Assembly (NCBI RefSeq): GCF_026342035.1
Contig: NZ_JAPENM010000004.1
Coordinates: forward strand, 62,001 to 126,000
Length of the DNA: 64,000 bases
Origin: Aldersonia sp. NBC_00410
GTDB taxonomy: Bacteria; Actinomycetota; Actinomycetes; Mycobacteriales; Mycobacteriaceae
Direction of reading: 5' to 3'
This document shows, in pieces, positions 50,050 through 58,920 of this stretch (position 1 is its first letter; every line of letters begins with the position of its first letter). The notes under the pieces were generated by a model that worked only from the letters and a program-made list of their open reading frames with translations, had not been told where the DNA came from and searched no databases. Made by a program: the position numbers and the translations under genes.

Positions 50050-51370
50050 CGCCACGACCGAACGCGAGCTCGCGCAGCCGGACCCAGTCCCAGACCGGCG
50101 GCAACGTCCTCGGGCCCGGACGATCGCGGGGCACCCGGACCCGGAGCGCACCGGGCTGGATCCGGCAGTGCACCGGTGTCGGCAGGGTCACCGCCTCACC
50201 GTCGATACCGACCGCAACCTCCGGGGCGTCGGATTCGACGCTGACTTCGTTCGCGTGGAGCCGCACCAGCCCGCGGGTGCGCACCCGCCGGAACAACGCG
50301 ACGGCCTCACCCGCGCTGCGCACGGAGACCGTCACCACACCGAGCGTGCCGTCGTCCATTCGGCTGCGCCGCCCCAGTCCTGCCAGATCGTCGGTCCGAT
50401 ACGTTCCGTTGCTCACCAGCACGGCCTGCGGGTGCTCGATCGTGCGGCCGTCGATCCGGGCCACCAGCGCGCCGCCGCGCCGCCGGTCGAGCACGTCCGG
50501 CAGCTGACGCAGCACGGTCTTCATCTTGTCGTCCCGGTAGGCGGGGTTGCGCACGATTTCCGCGTACGCGCCGAACGAGGCGTTGTTCACGAACGGATGC
50601 CCACCCACGTTGCCGAGATCCACCCGGAGGTCGACGCCGTCGCGCAACGCCGAGAGCGCCTGCACCGGATCGTCACGGTCGAGGCCCAGGTCGAGGGCGA
50701 AGTGATTTCGGGTGCCCGCGGCGATCACCAAGAAAGGCAGACCATGAGCCGCCGCGACTGCGGCGACGGCGGCTTGCGTTCCGTCGCCGCCCGCAGCGCC
50801 GAGCAGATCGGCGCCACGCGCAACCGCCCGTTCGGCGAGCGCCGTCACGTCCACGCGCCCCGGGCCCTCGAGCAGCACCACCCGCGCACCCATCGCTTCC
50901 GCCCGTCGGACGAGGTCGAAGCGGCCGACCTTGCCGCCACCGGAGTTTGGATTCATCAGCAGAACCGGACGCTCCGGCGGGGTGGCGGGGAACTCCGGCG
51001 AGGGCGGTACGCGGCGGTCGCGGGCCAGCGCGGCACGCGCGCACCACCCGCCGCCGCCGAGCAGCGCCACCACCGGCAGCACGACCCAGAGCAGTCCGTT
51101 CGCGATCACGGCCACCAGCACCCCGAGCGGAACCAGGACGGCAACGGCCAACGCGATCCAGCGGACGGTGGCGCGATTGACGAGAAACTCGTACAGCGCG
51201 GCGATGGTGAGTACCGCACCGGCGAGACAGACCAGCAGCAGGGCGACGGCCACGAAGAGCCCGGCGATCAAGAGCAACACGATGGCGAGCAGCACCGCCG
51301 CCACCGCGCCACGAGCAAGCCAACGCGCTCGCGGGTCCACCTCGGACGCGACCTGCTCGGTGGACACCAC
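50039..51370 (-). CDS. diacylglycerol/lipid kinase family protein with N-terminal TM region
   Basis: A 443-aa protein. The N-terminal 110 residues hold about four TM helices, followed by a DAGK catalytic domain: VLLMNPNSGGGKVGRFDLV, AAGGDGTQAAVAAVAAAHGLPFLVIAAGTRNHFALDLGL and a C-terminal beta-rich lobe (FVNNASFGAYAEIV). It phosphorylates a lipid, perhaps diacylglycerol or a related isoprenoid. The TM fusion is less common than the soluble DgkB type and anchors it at the membrane. Confidence 0.88.
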   Translation of the reverse strand: MVSTEQVASEVDPRARWLARGAVAAVLLAIVLLLIAGLFVAVALLLVCLAGAVLTIAALYEFLVNRATVRWIALAVAVLVPLGVLVAVIANGLLWVVLPVVALLGGGGWCARAALARDRRVPPSPEFPATPPERPVLLMNPNSGGGKVGRFDLVRRAEAMGARVVLLEGPGRVDVTALAERAVARGADLLGAAGGDGTQAAVAAVAAAHGLPFLVIAAGTRNHFALDLGLDRDDPVQALSALRDGVDLRVDLGNVGGHPFVNNASFGAYAEIVRNPAYRDDKMKTVLRQLPDVLDRRRGGALVARIDGRTIEHPQAVLVSNGTYRTDDLAGLGRRSRMDDGTLGVVTVSVRSAGEAVALFRRVRTRGLVRLHANEVSVESDAPEVAVGIDGEAVTLPTPVHCRIQPGALRVRVPRDRPGPRTLPPVWDWVRLRELAFGRGVSR

Positions 51371-51430
51371 GTCGACCTCCCTCTGCCGGCTGTCATTCCC
51401 TGACGTCGCCGCCGCGCCTAGGGTTACCCC

Positions 51431-51868
51431 GTGAGTTCCTGCATCTTCTGCGAGATCGTGTGCGGCGACGCTCCGGCCAACAGAGTGTACGAGGACGACG
51501 AGCTACTTGCGTTTCTCGACATACGCCCGATCACGCAGGGCCACATGTTGGTTGTCCCGAAGTCACACTCGACCGAACTCGCCGATCTCGATGCGGACGC
51601 CGGCGCGCGGATGTTCCGGCTCGGCCACCGGCTTGCGCTCGCGCTGCGCCGCAGCGACCTCGCCGCCGACGGCGCCAACCTCGTGCTCAACGACGGCACC
51701 GCGGCTTTCCAAACCGTCGGCCACGTGCACCTGCACGTCGTGCCACGTCGGCACGGCGACAAACTGCGCTTCGCGACCGGCCTGATCTTGCGCCGCAGCA
51801 AGGAGCCCGAGGCGACCGCGCTGGCCATCCGCGCCGGCCTCGACCGGTTCGAAACCGAAGGAAGCTGA
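51431..51868 (+). CDS. HIT-family nucleotide hydrolase
   Basis: A 145-aa histidine-triad protein: [43 protein letters not shown] and the triad HVHLHVVP. It hydrolyses AMP-linked substrates. GTG 51431. It is followed after 1 nt by the DsbA-family gene, so the two are likely co-transcribed. Confidence 0.92.
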   Translation: MSSCIFCEIVCGDAPANRVYEDDELLAFLDIRPITQGHMLVVPKSHSTELADLDADAGARMFRLGHRLALALRRSDLAADGANLVLNDGTAAFQTVGHVHLHVVPRRHGDKLRFATGLILRRSKEPEATALAIRAGLDRFETEGS

Positions 51869-51869
51869 G

Positions 51870-52604
51870 ATGAGCCGCCGCCCGACCAGCGTCGATTTTC
51901 ATTTCGACCCGATGTGCCCATTCGCCTTTCACGCCTCCATCTGGATTCGCGAAGTGCGCGCACGGACGGGTCTCGACATCGGCTGGCGGTTCTTCAGTTT
52001 GGAGGAGATCAATCGGGTCGACGGCAAGAAGCACCCGTGGGAGCGAGACTGGTCCTACGGCTGGTCGCTGATGCGGATCGGAGCGTTGCTGCGGCGCACC
52101 GATATGGCCCTGCTCGACCGTTGGTATGCGCTGATCGGCACCGAACTGCATCTGCGCGGCGGTAAACCACACGATCCCGAGGTGGCGCGCGCGCTCCTCG
52201 ACGAACTCGGGGTCGGCGCGGCGCGCCTCGACGAGGCGCTGGCCGATCCGACCACCCACGACGACGTTCTCGCCGATCACCGCCGCGTGACCGAGGGCGG
52301 CGGGTTCGGTGTGCCGACGCTGTTCTTTGCGGACGGCCAGAAGTTCTTCGGGCCGGTGCTGGTAAACCCACCCACCGGCGATGCCGCGGTGCGCCTGTGG
52401 GACTTGGTGATCGGACTGCTGGAGTTCCCGAATGTGTACGAGATCCAGCGGCCCAAAGGCGAGTCCGAGACAGCCGATATCGGCGCAGCACTGCAGCCCT
52501 ATCTCGCGGGCCGGGACTGGGTCAGCATCGACCGCGGCCGGGTGATCGACCTGTCCGGCATGGGGCAGCTCAGTTCACCGCAGCCCGCGACGCCGCCTGC
52601 GTAG
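51870..52604 (+). CDS. DsbA-family (thioredoxin-fold) oxidoreductase
   Basis: A 244-aa protein: [22 protein letters not shown] carries a single active-site Cys (MCPFAF, where classical DsbA has CPxC), a helical insertion and the cis-Pro loop [11 protein letters not shown]. The single-Cys form fits mycothiol-dependent nitroreductase/2-hydroxychromene-carboxylate isomerase-like enzymes of actinobacteria. It has no signal peptide, so acts in the cytoplasm. Its 3' end overlaps the convergent GlxA-like gene by 35 bp. Confidence 0.85.
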   Translation: MSRRPTSVDFHFDPMCPFAFHASIWIREVRARTGLDIGWRFFSLEEINRVDGKKHPWERDWSYGWSLMRIGALLRRTDMALLDRWYALIGTELHLRGGKPHDPEVARALLDELGVGAARLDEALADPTTHDDVLADHRRVTEGGGFGVPTLFFADGQKFFGPVLVNPPTGDAAVRLWDLVIGLLEFPNVYEIQRPKGESETADIGAALQPYLAGRDWVSIDRGRVIDLSGMGQLSSPQPATPPA

Positions 52605-53580
52605 TCCGGAAGCGCTGCTGATACTTCGACGGTGAGATGCCAAGCCGCGCAATGAAAGTCCGGCGCAGCGCCTCCGTGCTGCCGAAGCCTGCGGCGGCGG
52701 CGACCGCGGTGACACTCGCGCCGGCCTCGAGCTGGATCCGGGCCATGTCGAAGCGCAGCGCGCCGACGTACTCCGCGGGCGAGGTATCGAGCTCGTCGCG
52801 GAACAGCCGGGTGAGGTGGCGAACGCTGACGTTTGCCTCCTTGGCGAGTTCGCCGACCGAATAGGGCCGGGCCGGATCGGCCTCGATCAGGTCGGTGATC
52901 TGCCGGACGATCCGGGTGCGCGGGGCCGGCGCGCGCAACGAGGCAGAGAACTGCGACTGACCGCCGGACCGGTGCATATAGACGAGAAGCAGCTGCGCGA
53001 CCTGGCGGGCGACATCCGCGCCGTGGTCCTCCTCCACCAGCGACAGCGCCAGATCGATGCCCGCCGCGACACCCGCCGACGTGTAGACCCGCCCGTCCCG
53101 GACGAAGATCGAATCGGGCTGCACCAGCACCTCGGGAAACCGGCGCGCGAGATCCTTGGTGAACTTCCAGTGCGTGGTGGCGCGGTGGCCGTCGAGTTCA
53201 CCGAGTATCGCGAGCACGAAAGCACCGCTGCAGATCGAGACCAGCCGCCGGGTGCGACCGGCGAGCCCGCGGGCGGCGTCGAGCAGCGCACCCCGGGCGA
53301 AGATCTCCGGCGGTTGCTCGCTGCCCGGCACGATCACCGTGTCGAATACGCCGGCGTCCGCCGCGGCCGCATGCACCGAGACCTTCCCGCCGACCGAAGT
53401 CGCGACGTCCCCGCCGTCCGCGGACAGCAGGACGATCTCGTAGCCGCCCACCGCCTGGTTCGCTTCCACGAACACCTCGGCCGGACCGACATAGTCCAGC
53501 ATCTTCACCCCGTCGAACAGCAGGATGCCGATGCGGCGACGTTGCGCGGTGACGATGGATGCCCGATTCACAACGCTCAT
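52570..53580 (-). CDS. GlxA-type AraC regulator with DJ-1/PfpI domain
   Basis: A 336-aa protein: N-terminal DJ-1-like domain ([47 protein letters not shown] with nucleophile-elbow Cys) and C-terminal AraC double HTH ([66 protein letters not shown]). Such regulators sense small metabolites. It is divergent from the alpha/beta hydrolase gene at 53746, a possible target. Confidence 0.92.
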   Translation of the reverse strand: MSVVNRASIVTAQRRRIGILLFDGVKMLDYVGPAEVFVEANQAVGGYEIVLLSADGGDVATSVGGKVSVHAAAADAGVFDTVIVPGSEQPPEIFARGALLDAARGLAGRTRRLVSICSGAFVLAILGELDGHRATTHWKFTKDLARRFPEVLVQPDSIFVRDGRVYTSAGVAAGIDLALSLVEEDHGADVARQVAQLLLVYMHRSGGQSQFSASLRAPAPRTRIVRQITDLIEADPARPYSVGELAKEANVSVRHLTRLFRDELDTSPAEYVGALRFDMARIQLEAGASVTAVAAAAGFGSTEALRRTFIARLGISPSKYQQRFRTTQAASRAAVN

Positions 53581-53745
53581 CCTGCGCTACCCGCGCACAC
53601 GCGCGCGCCGTGAAGCCCCCTGCCCCGGCGCGAGGATGTCCGCAATCGTGGGAAACGTGTCCGCTCCGGCGGGTCCGCAACGGCGGCGAATCGTCGATAG
53701 TCGAGGTCGAGCGCCTGCTCGTACCCCCGACCTTCAGGAGTTCCA

Positions 53746-54567
53746 ATGCCCTACATCACCACTTCCGACGGAACGCAGATCTATTACACCGATTGGGGGA
53801 CGGGGCAACCCGTCGTGCTCAGTCACGGTTGGCCGCTGAGTTCGGATGCCTGGGCGGTCGAGCTCAAGCTGCTCGCCGACAACGGCTACCGCGCCATCGC
53901 GCACGATCGCCGCGGTCACGGCCGGTCGTCGCAGCCGTGGTCGGGGAACGACATGGATACCTATGCCGCCGATCTCGCCACCCTCGTCGATGCCCTCGAT
54001 CTGCACGATCTCAATCTCATCGGGCACTCCACCGGCGGTGGCGAGGTCGTTCGCTACGCCGCGCAGCACGGCGCGGGACGGGTGTCGAAGGTCGTCACCG
54101 CCGGTGCCGTGCCGCCGGTGATGGTGAAGTCCGAAGCCAACCCGGAGGGCACGCCGATCGAGGCGTTCGACGGTATTCGCGCCGGTGTGCTGAAGGACCG
54201 GTCGCAGTTCTATCAGGACCTGTCCGTCCCGTTCTTCGGCGCGAATCGCGAGGGCGCGGACGTGTCGCAGGGACTGCGTGACGACTTCTGGCGCCAGGGC
54301 ATGCTGGCCGGCCTCGCCGGGGCCTACGACTGCATCAAGGCGTTCTCGGAGACCGATTTCACCGACGACCTGCGCGCACTCGATGTCCCGATCATGATCG
54401 CGCACGGCGACGACGATCAGATCGTGCCGATCGCCGATGCCGCGCACAAGTCGATCGAACTGGTCAAGCACGGGACGCTGAAGGTGTACCCGGGCGCCCC
54501 GCACGGTATCCACGGCGCCTATCAGAAGGCACTCGGCCAGGACATCCTCGCGTTCTTCGCCGAGTGA
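53746..54567 (+). CDS. alpha/beta hydrolase of the cofactor-free haloperoxidase type
   Basis: A 273-aa hydrolase: [24 protein letters not shown] with oxyanion His-Gly, nucleophile Ser in [12 protein letters not shown], acid Asp in [12 protein letters not shown] and the last His in GAPHGIHG. This is the pattern of non-haem chloroperoxidase/esterase proteins. AGGAG precedes ATG 53746. It is divergent from the GlxA-like regulator. Confidence 0.92.
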   Translation: MPYITTSDGTQIYYTDWGTGQPVVLSHGWPLSSDAWAVELKLLADNGYRAIAHDRRGHGRSSQPWSGNDMDTYAADLATLVDALDLHDLNLIGHSTGGGEVVRYAAQHGAGRVSKVVTAGAVPPVMVKSEANPEGTPIEAFDGIRAGVLKDRSQFYQDLSVPFFGANREGADVSQGLRDDFWRQGMLAGLAGAYDCIKAFSETDFTDDLRALDVPIMIAHGDDDQIVPIADAAHKSIELVKHGTLKVYPGAPHGIHGAYQKALGQDILAFFAE

Positions 54568-54583
54568 CCGGCACCACCGAGGG

Positions 54584-55168
54584 ATGACGATGCGCGCCTC
54601 CCCGACCGTCGTGCTGGTGCACGGCGAGCGCACCGACGCCGCGAGCTGGGCGGCCGTGACGAGACTCCTGCTCGAACGCGGCCACCGGGTTCTCGCGCCG
54701 GCGGTGGGCAACCGCAGCCTTGCCCACGACGCGGCCCGGATCCGCGGGATCGCCGAACGGATCGGTGGGCCCGTGCTGCTGGCCGGGCATTCCTACGGCA
54801 GCGCGGTCATCACGGTGGCCGGGGAGGCCGCCAACGTCGTCGGGCTCGTCTACGTGGCCGGCTTCGTCCCGGAGGTGGGCGAGACCATCGGCGACCTGAT
54901 CGACGGGTTCCCCGAGACCGAGCTGACCGTGGAACTACTCGGTACGGCGTCGGCCGACCCGGCTACGGCCGCGGCGTGGCGCAGCACAGCGGCGTGGGGC
55001 ATCGTGTCGAGCGCCGACCGGACAATCAATCCGGATGTGCAGCGCTTCGGCTACAAAAGGGCCGGTATCACCGACATCGTCGAACTCGACGCGCCGCATC
55101 TCGTGCCGCAGACCCACCCCGAGCAGGTCGCGAAGGTCATCACCGACGCGCTCGCCGAACTCACGTGA
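54584..55168 (+). CDS. small alpha/beta hydrolase
   Basis: A 194-aa hydrolase: TVVLVHGERTDAASWAAVTRLLLERGHRV, nucleophile Ser in LAGHSYGSAVIT, VVGLVYVAGFVPEVGETI, and the final His in DAPHLVPQTHPEQV. It is shorter than typical members (about 230 aa), lacking much of the lid. It follows the previous hydrolase gene by 16 bp and is probably co-transcribed with it. Substrate unknown. Confidence 0.88.
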   Translation: MTMRASPTVVLVHGERTDAASWAAVTRLLLERGHRVLAPAVGNRSLAHDAARIRGIAERIGGPVLLAGHSYGSAVITVAGEAANVVGLVYVAGFVPEVGETIGDLIDGFPETELTVELLGTASADPATAAAWRSTAAWGIVSSADRTINPDVQRFGYKRAGITDIVELDAPHLVPQTHPEQVAKVITDALAELT

Positions 55169-55213
55169 TGAGCGACGCGAGGTCCCGATCGACACCGGGT
55201 TTACAGTGAGCCC

Positions 55214-56044
55214 ATGACCGCGCAAGACACGCCGTTGCTCGACCAGAAGCTCGTCACGAATGCACTGCTTGCGCAGTGGGATGTCACCGACAGCATCGTT
55301 TCCGGGCTCGACGCCCACGGCTGGCGCACACCGACCCCCTTGCCGGGCTGGACTGTGCAGGACGTGGTCTCGCACATCATCGGCACCGAGTCGATGCTGC
55401 TCGGCATCGATCCGCCGAAGGCCGAACTCGACGCGCCGGTTGCGCACGTGCGCAACGAGATCGGCGGTTTCAACGAGCTGTGGGTGGAGGGACTGCGCGA
55501 CCGATCCGGCGAACAGATGCTCGCGCAGTTCCGCGACGTCACCGGGCAGCGGCGCCGAATCCTCACCGAGCTCACCGCCGAACAGTGGGCGGCGCCGTCC
55601 TGGTCACCGATCGGGCAGACCAGCTACGGCAGGTTCATGCGGATCCGACTGTTCGACTGCTGGATGCACGAGCTCGACATCAGGGACGGACTGCGGCGCT
55701 CGGGTGAAGAGGGCGATCAGCGCGCCGAACTCGCGTTCCCGGAGATCGAGGCCTCCATCGGCTTCATCGTCGGCAAGCTCGGCAAGGCGCCCGACGGCGC
55801 CCGGGTGACCCTCGAACTCACCGGCCCGTTGGCGCAGACGATTCACGTCGCGGTCGATGGTCGCGCCAAGCGTGTTCGCGAACTCGACGGCCCGGCCACC
55901 ACGACGCTGACCCTGGATTCGCGGCTGTTCGTTCGCCTCGTAGGCGGTCGCACGACGTTCGACGAGCACCGCGACGAGATCGGCCTCGACGGGGACGCAG
56001 AGCTCGCCGAGCAGCTCGCGCGGCGTCTGGCCTTCACGATCTGA
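55214..56044 (+). CDS. maleylpyruvate-isomerase-fold mycothiol-dependent-type enzyme
   Basis: A 276-aa protein with a DinB/MDMPI helical bundle: WDVTDSIVSGLDAHGWRTPTPLPGWTVQDVVSHIIGTESMLLG with a metal-type His, then FMRIRLFDCWMHELDIRDGLRR with the second His-x3-Asp, and an SCP2-like C-terminal domain. Mycothiol S-transferase or isomerase activity is typical. It is preceded by 45 bp after the small hydrolase gene and followed by the peptidase-E gene after 4 bp. Confidence 0.88.
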   Translation: MTAQDTPLLDQKLVTNALLAQWDVTDSIVSGLDAHGWRTPTPLPGWTVQDVVSHIIGTESMLLGIDPPKAELDAPVAHVRNEIGGFNELWVEGLRDRSGEQMLAQFRDVTGQRRRILTELTAEQWAAPSWSPIGQTSYGRFMRIRLFDCWMHELDIRDGLRRSGEEGDQRAELAFPEIEASIGFIVGKLGKAPDGARVTLELTGPLAQTIHVAVDGRAKRVRELDGPATTTLTLDSRLFVRLVGGRTTFDEHRDEIGLDGDAELAEQLARRLAFTI

Positions 56045-56048
56045 TCGC

Positions 56049-56675
56049 GTGCAGCTGTTCCTGGCGAGCTACCGCTTCGGCGCGCACCGCGACCGGTTCC
56101 TCGCCCTGGCCGGTGACCGTAGGCGCATCGCGGTGATCGCAAATGCGTGCGACAGCTGGGGTGAGGCAGCGCGAGGGTCCGCGCTGACCAGCGACCTCGC
56201 CCCACTGCGCAGACTTGGTTTCGACGCGCACGAGATCGACCTGCGGGACTTCGTCGGGGGCGCGGACGACCTGCGCACGGCGTTGACCGACGCTGGGCTC
56301 GTGTGGGTGCGCGGCGGCAACACCTTCGTGCTGCGCGCGCAGCTCGCCCGCACCGGTGGCGATCGACTACTGCCGCAGCTGATTTCGCAGGGAACCATCG
56401 GCTATGCCGGCTACAGTGCGGGGGCGTGTGTGCTGACGCCGTCGCTGCGCGGTCTCGACGCAGTCGACGACCCGACCGAGGTGGAACCGACCTGCGGTGT
56501 CGAACCGATCTGGACGGGCCTCGGACTTGTCGCGCAAGCGATTGTGCCGCACTGTGATTCGGATCCAGACTCGGCGGCGGTGGCCCAGCGGTACCGCCGC
56601 GACGGTGTCGCGCACTGGGCGCTCACCGACGATCAGGTCATCGTCGTCGATGGCGGATCGCCCCAATTACTTTGA
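56049..56675 (+). CDS. peptidase E-like (S51) serine peptidase
   Basis: A 208-aa protein: MQLFLASYRFG, IAVIANACDSW, LVWVRGGNTFVLRAQL and the nucleophile elbow GYAGYSAGACVLTPSL, followed by VPHCDSD with a His, all as in dipeptidase E relatives (class I glutamine amidotransferase-like fold). It would cleave Asp-X dipeptides or a related substrate. GTG 56049; tightly linked to the upstream gene. Confidence 0.88.
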   Translation: MQLFLASYRFGAHRDRFLALAGDRRRIAVIANACDSWGEAARGSALTSDLAPLRRLGFDAHEIDLRDFVGGADDLRTALTDAGLVWVRGGNTFVLRAQLARTGGDRLLPQLISQGTIGYAGYSAGACVLTPSLRGLDAVDDPTEVEPTCGVEPIWTGLGLVAQAIVPHCDSDPDSAAVAQRYRRDGVAHWALTDDQVIVVDGGSPQLL

Positions 56676-56691
56676 TATATGGAATTTCGGC

Positions 56692-57006
56692 TCACACTAT
56701 GAGCGACAGTGGAGCGAGGCGGTCGAGCGCCGCCCACGACGTGCGGCAGCGTCGCGAAGTCATCTCGTCTGCCTCGGCGAGCAGGATGTCGAGCAGGGCC
56801 CGCGGGTTGGCGCGCCAAGCCGAGCCGAGATCGCGCACCACATCCTCGGACACAAGTCCGCTCGCTCCGAGCGCCCGCAACCAGACGTCGATCTCGCCTC
56901 GGTGCAGTGCCTGAATGGTTGCGTAGTCCGGGCCGCCGTTATGACACTCGCCGCAGAACATCGCCACCGCAATATCGCGGGGATTCGTGCGCTTCGTCGT
57001 GGCCAC
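56692..57006 (-). CDS. hypothetical protein
   Basis: A 104-aa protein of no recognised family: a short basic start (MATTKRTNPRD), CGECHNGGPDYATIQALHRGEIDVWLRALG and a helical C-terminal half. The CGECH motif could bind a metal or redox partner, but one site alone is not evidence of haem or zinc. It is convergent with the peptidase gene and divergent from the FAD-oxidase gene across 191 bp that shows no further feature. Confidence 0.6.
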   Translation of the reverse strand: MATTKRTNPRDIAVAMFCGECHNGGPDYATIQALHRGEIDVWLRALGASGLVSEDVVRDLGSAWRANPRALLDILLAEADEMTSRRCRTSWAALDRLAPLSLIV

Positions 57007-57197
57007 ACCACACCTCCCGTCGGTCTTCGGGCCACCTATGAATCGAGTGGGTAGTGGCGCAGACGGTAATCCCGCCAGAGGCCGATTCCGGCGTCGTCCG
57101 GGCGGCGATCTGGTAACAGAGTGACGAGAGTGGCCAATGGGACCATCGCGGAAACCCCCTCGAACTTCGCGAATCGTCGGCCCACACCCCGCGTAAC

Positions 57198-58565
57198 GTG
57201 ACGCTCGTGAGCCTCACGGAACTGATCGCGCAACTCCCCGACGGATCGGTGCTGACCGACCCCGAGGTCACCGAAAGCTACCGACACGACTGGGCCCGCG
57301 ACCCCAACGCGGGCAAACCGCTCGCGGTGGTCCGGGCGACCAACACCGCGGACGTGCAAGCCGTAGTGCGCTGGGCGAGTGCCAACGCGGTGCCCGTCGT
57401 GCCGCGCGGCGCGGGATCGGGACTGTCCGGCGGTGCCACCGCGGTGGACGGCGGAATCGTGTTGAGCACCGAACGAATGCGCGAGATCACGGTCGATCCG
57501 GTGACCCGTACCGCCGTCGTCGGACCGGGACTGCTCAATGCCGAGGTCAAACAAGCCGTCGCAGAGCACGGACTGTGGTACCCGCCGGATCCCTCGTCAT
57601 TCGAGATCTGTTCGATCGGCGGCAATACCGCCACCAACGCGGGTGGGCTCTGCTGCGTGAAGTACGGCGTCACCACCGACTACGTGCTCGGCATGCAGGT
57701 GGTGCTCGCCGACGGCACCGCGGTGCGACTCGGCGGGCCGCGCCTCAAGGACGCAGCGGGGCTGTCGCTGACCAAGCTGTTCGTCGGCAGCGAGGGCACG
57801 CTCGGCATCATCACCGAGATCACGTTGCGACTCATCCCCGCCCAGCCGCAACAAACCACCGTGGTCGCAACCTTCGCGACCCTCGAGGAATCCGCCGCCG
57901 CGATCCTCGCGATCACCCGGCTGCTGCGGCCTTCGATGCTCGAATTCATGGACAAGGTAGCGATCAACGCCGTCGAGGACGAGCTGCGGATGGGCCTCGA
58001 CCGCGATGCCGAGGCTCTCGTGATCGCACGCTCGGACGCGCCCGGGCCCTACGCTGCGGCCGAGGCCGAGACGATGGCGCAGGCCTGCCGGGACAACGGC
58101 GCGGTCGAGGTGTTCCACACCGATGACCCCGAAGACGGCGAAGCCTTCTGCGCGGCAAGACGTTTCGCGATACCGGCGGTCGAACTCAAAGGCGCGCTGC
58201 TGCTCGAGGACGTCGGCGTACCGGTCCCGCAGCTCGCGGCACTCGTTCGCGGTATCGCGAACATCGCGGCCGAACGCGACGTGATGGTGTCGGTGATCGC
58301 ACACGCCGGTGACGGCAACACCCATCCGCTGATCGTCTACAACCCCGACGATGCGGAAATGACCGACCGCGCGCATGTCGCGTTCGGCGAGATCATGAGC
58401 CTCGCGATCGGCCTCGGCGGCACCATCACCGGCGAACACGGCGTCGGCCGGCTGAAAAAGGCCTGGCTACCGGACTATCTCGGTCCCGAGGTGATGGACC
58501 TGACGAAGCGCATCAAACAGGCGCTCGACCCGCAGGGCATTCTCAACCCGGGCGCGATCCTGTAG
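57198..58565 (+). CDS. FAD-linked oxidase, glycolate/D-lactate dehydrogenase (GlcD) type
   Basis: A 455-aa flavoprotein: PCMH FAD domain (VVPRGAGSGLSGGATAVDGGIVLSTERMREI, YPPDPSSFEICSIGGNTATNAGG, GLSLTKLFVGSEGTLGIITEITLRLIP) and the C-terminal cap ending GGTITGEHGVGRLKKAWLPDYLGPE and LDPQGILNPGAIL. It oxidises a 2-hydroxy acid to a 2-oxo acid. A single gene without the GlcE/GlcF subunits, as in D-lactate dehydrogenase (cytochrome)-like enzymes. GTG 57198 or the nearby later Leu/Val region; the called start fits homologues. Confidence 0.92.
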   Translation: MTLVSLTELIAQLPDGSVLTDPEVTESYRHDWARDPNAGKPLAVVRATNTADVQAVVRWASANAVPVVPRGAGSGLSGGATAVDGGIVLSTERMREITVDPVTRTAVVGPGLLNAEVKQAVAEHGLWYPPDPSSFEICSIGGNTATNAGGLCCVKYGVTTDYVLGMQVVLADGTAVRLGGPRLKDAAGLSLTKLFVGSEGTLGIITEITLRLIPAQPQQTTVVATFATLEESAAAILAITRLLRPSMLEFMDKVAINAVEDELRMGLDRDAEALVIARSDAPGPYAAAEAETMAQACRDNGAVEVFHTDDPEDGEAFCAARRFAIPAVELKGALLLEDVGVPVPQLAALVRGIANIAAERDVMVSVIAHAGDGNTHPLIVYNPDDAEMTDRAHVAFGEIMSLAIGLGGTITGEHGVGRLKKAWLPDYLGPEVMDLTKRIKQALDPQGILNPGAIL

Positions 58566-58599
58566 GAACAATCCGCTCGCACGAGTCGTTGCACGCCGT

Positions 58600-58878
58600 A
58601 TGGCGACCACGATCGAACACAACGAAGCCAAGAGCCGCTACGAGATCTTCTTCGACGGCGAACTCGCGGGGTATGCCGAGTACGCCGAACGGGGCGGAGT
58701 GCGGGATTTCAACCACACGCTGACGCTGCCGCAGTTTCGTGGGCACGGCGTGGCGGCCCAGGTGGTCGAGCATGCGCTCACCGACACCCGCGCGGTGGGT
58801 TCGAAGGTGCGGGCCAGTTGCTGGTACGTCGACGAATACATCGCCACGCATCGCGAGTTCGCCGATCTCGTGGGGTGA
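58600..58878 (+). CDS. small GNAT-like (YjdJ-type) acetyltransferase
   Basis: A 92-aa protein: SRYEIFFDGELAGYAEYAERG, NHTLTLPQFRGHGVAAQVVEHAL with the acetyl-CoA loop (RGHGVA) and SCWYVDEYIATHREF. This is the compact GCN5-related group known from human NATD1 and bacterial YjdJ. Substrate unknown. It stands alone between the FAD oxidase and the carboxylesterase. Confidence 0.88.
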   Translation: MATTIEHNEAKSRYEIFFDGELAGYAEYAERGGVRDFNHTLTLPQFRGHGVAAQVVEHALTDTRAVGSKVRASCWYVDEYIATHREFADLVG

Positions 58879-58920
58879 GCGCCAACCCCGTTGAACGAGG
58901 GCCCCTTCCGGGGAGCACGA

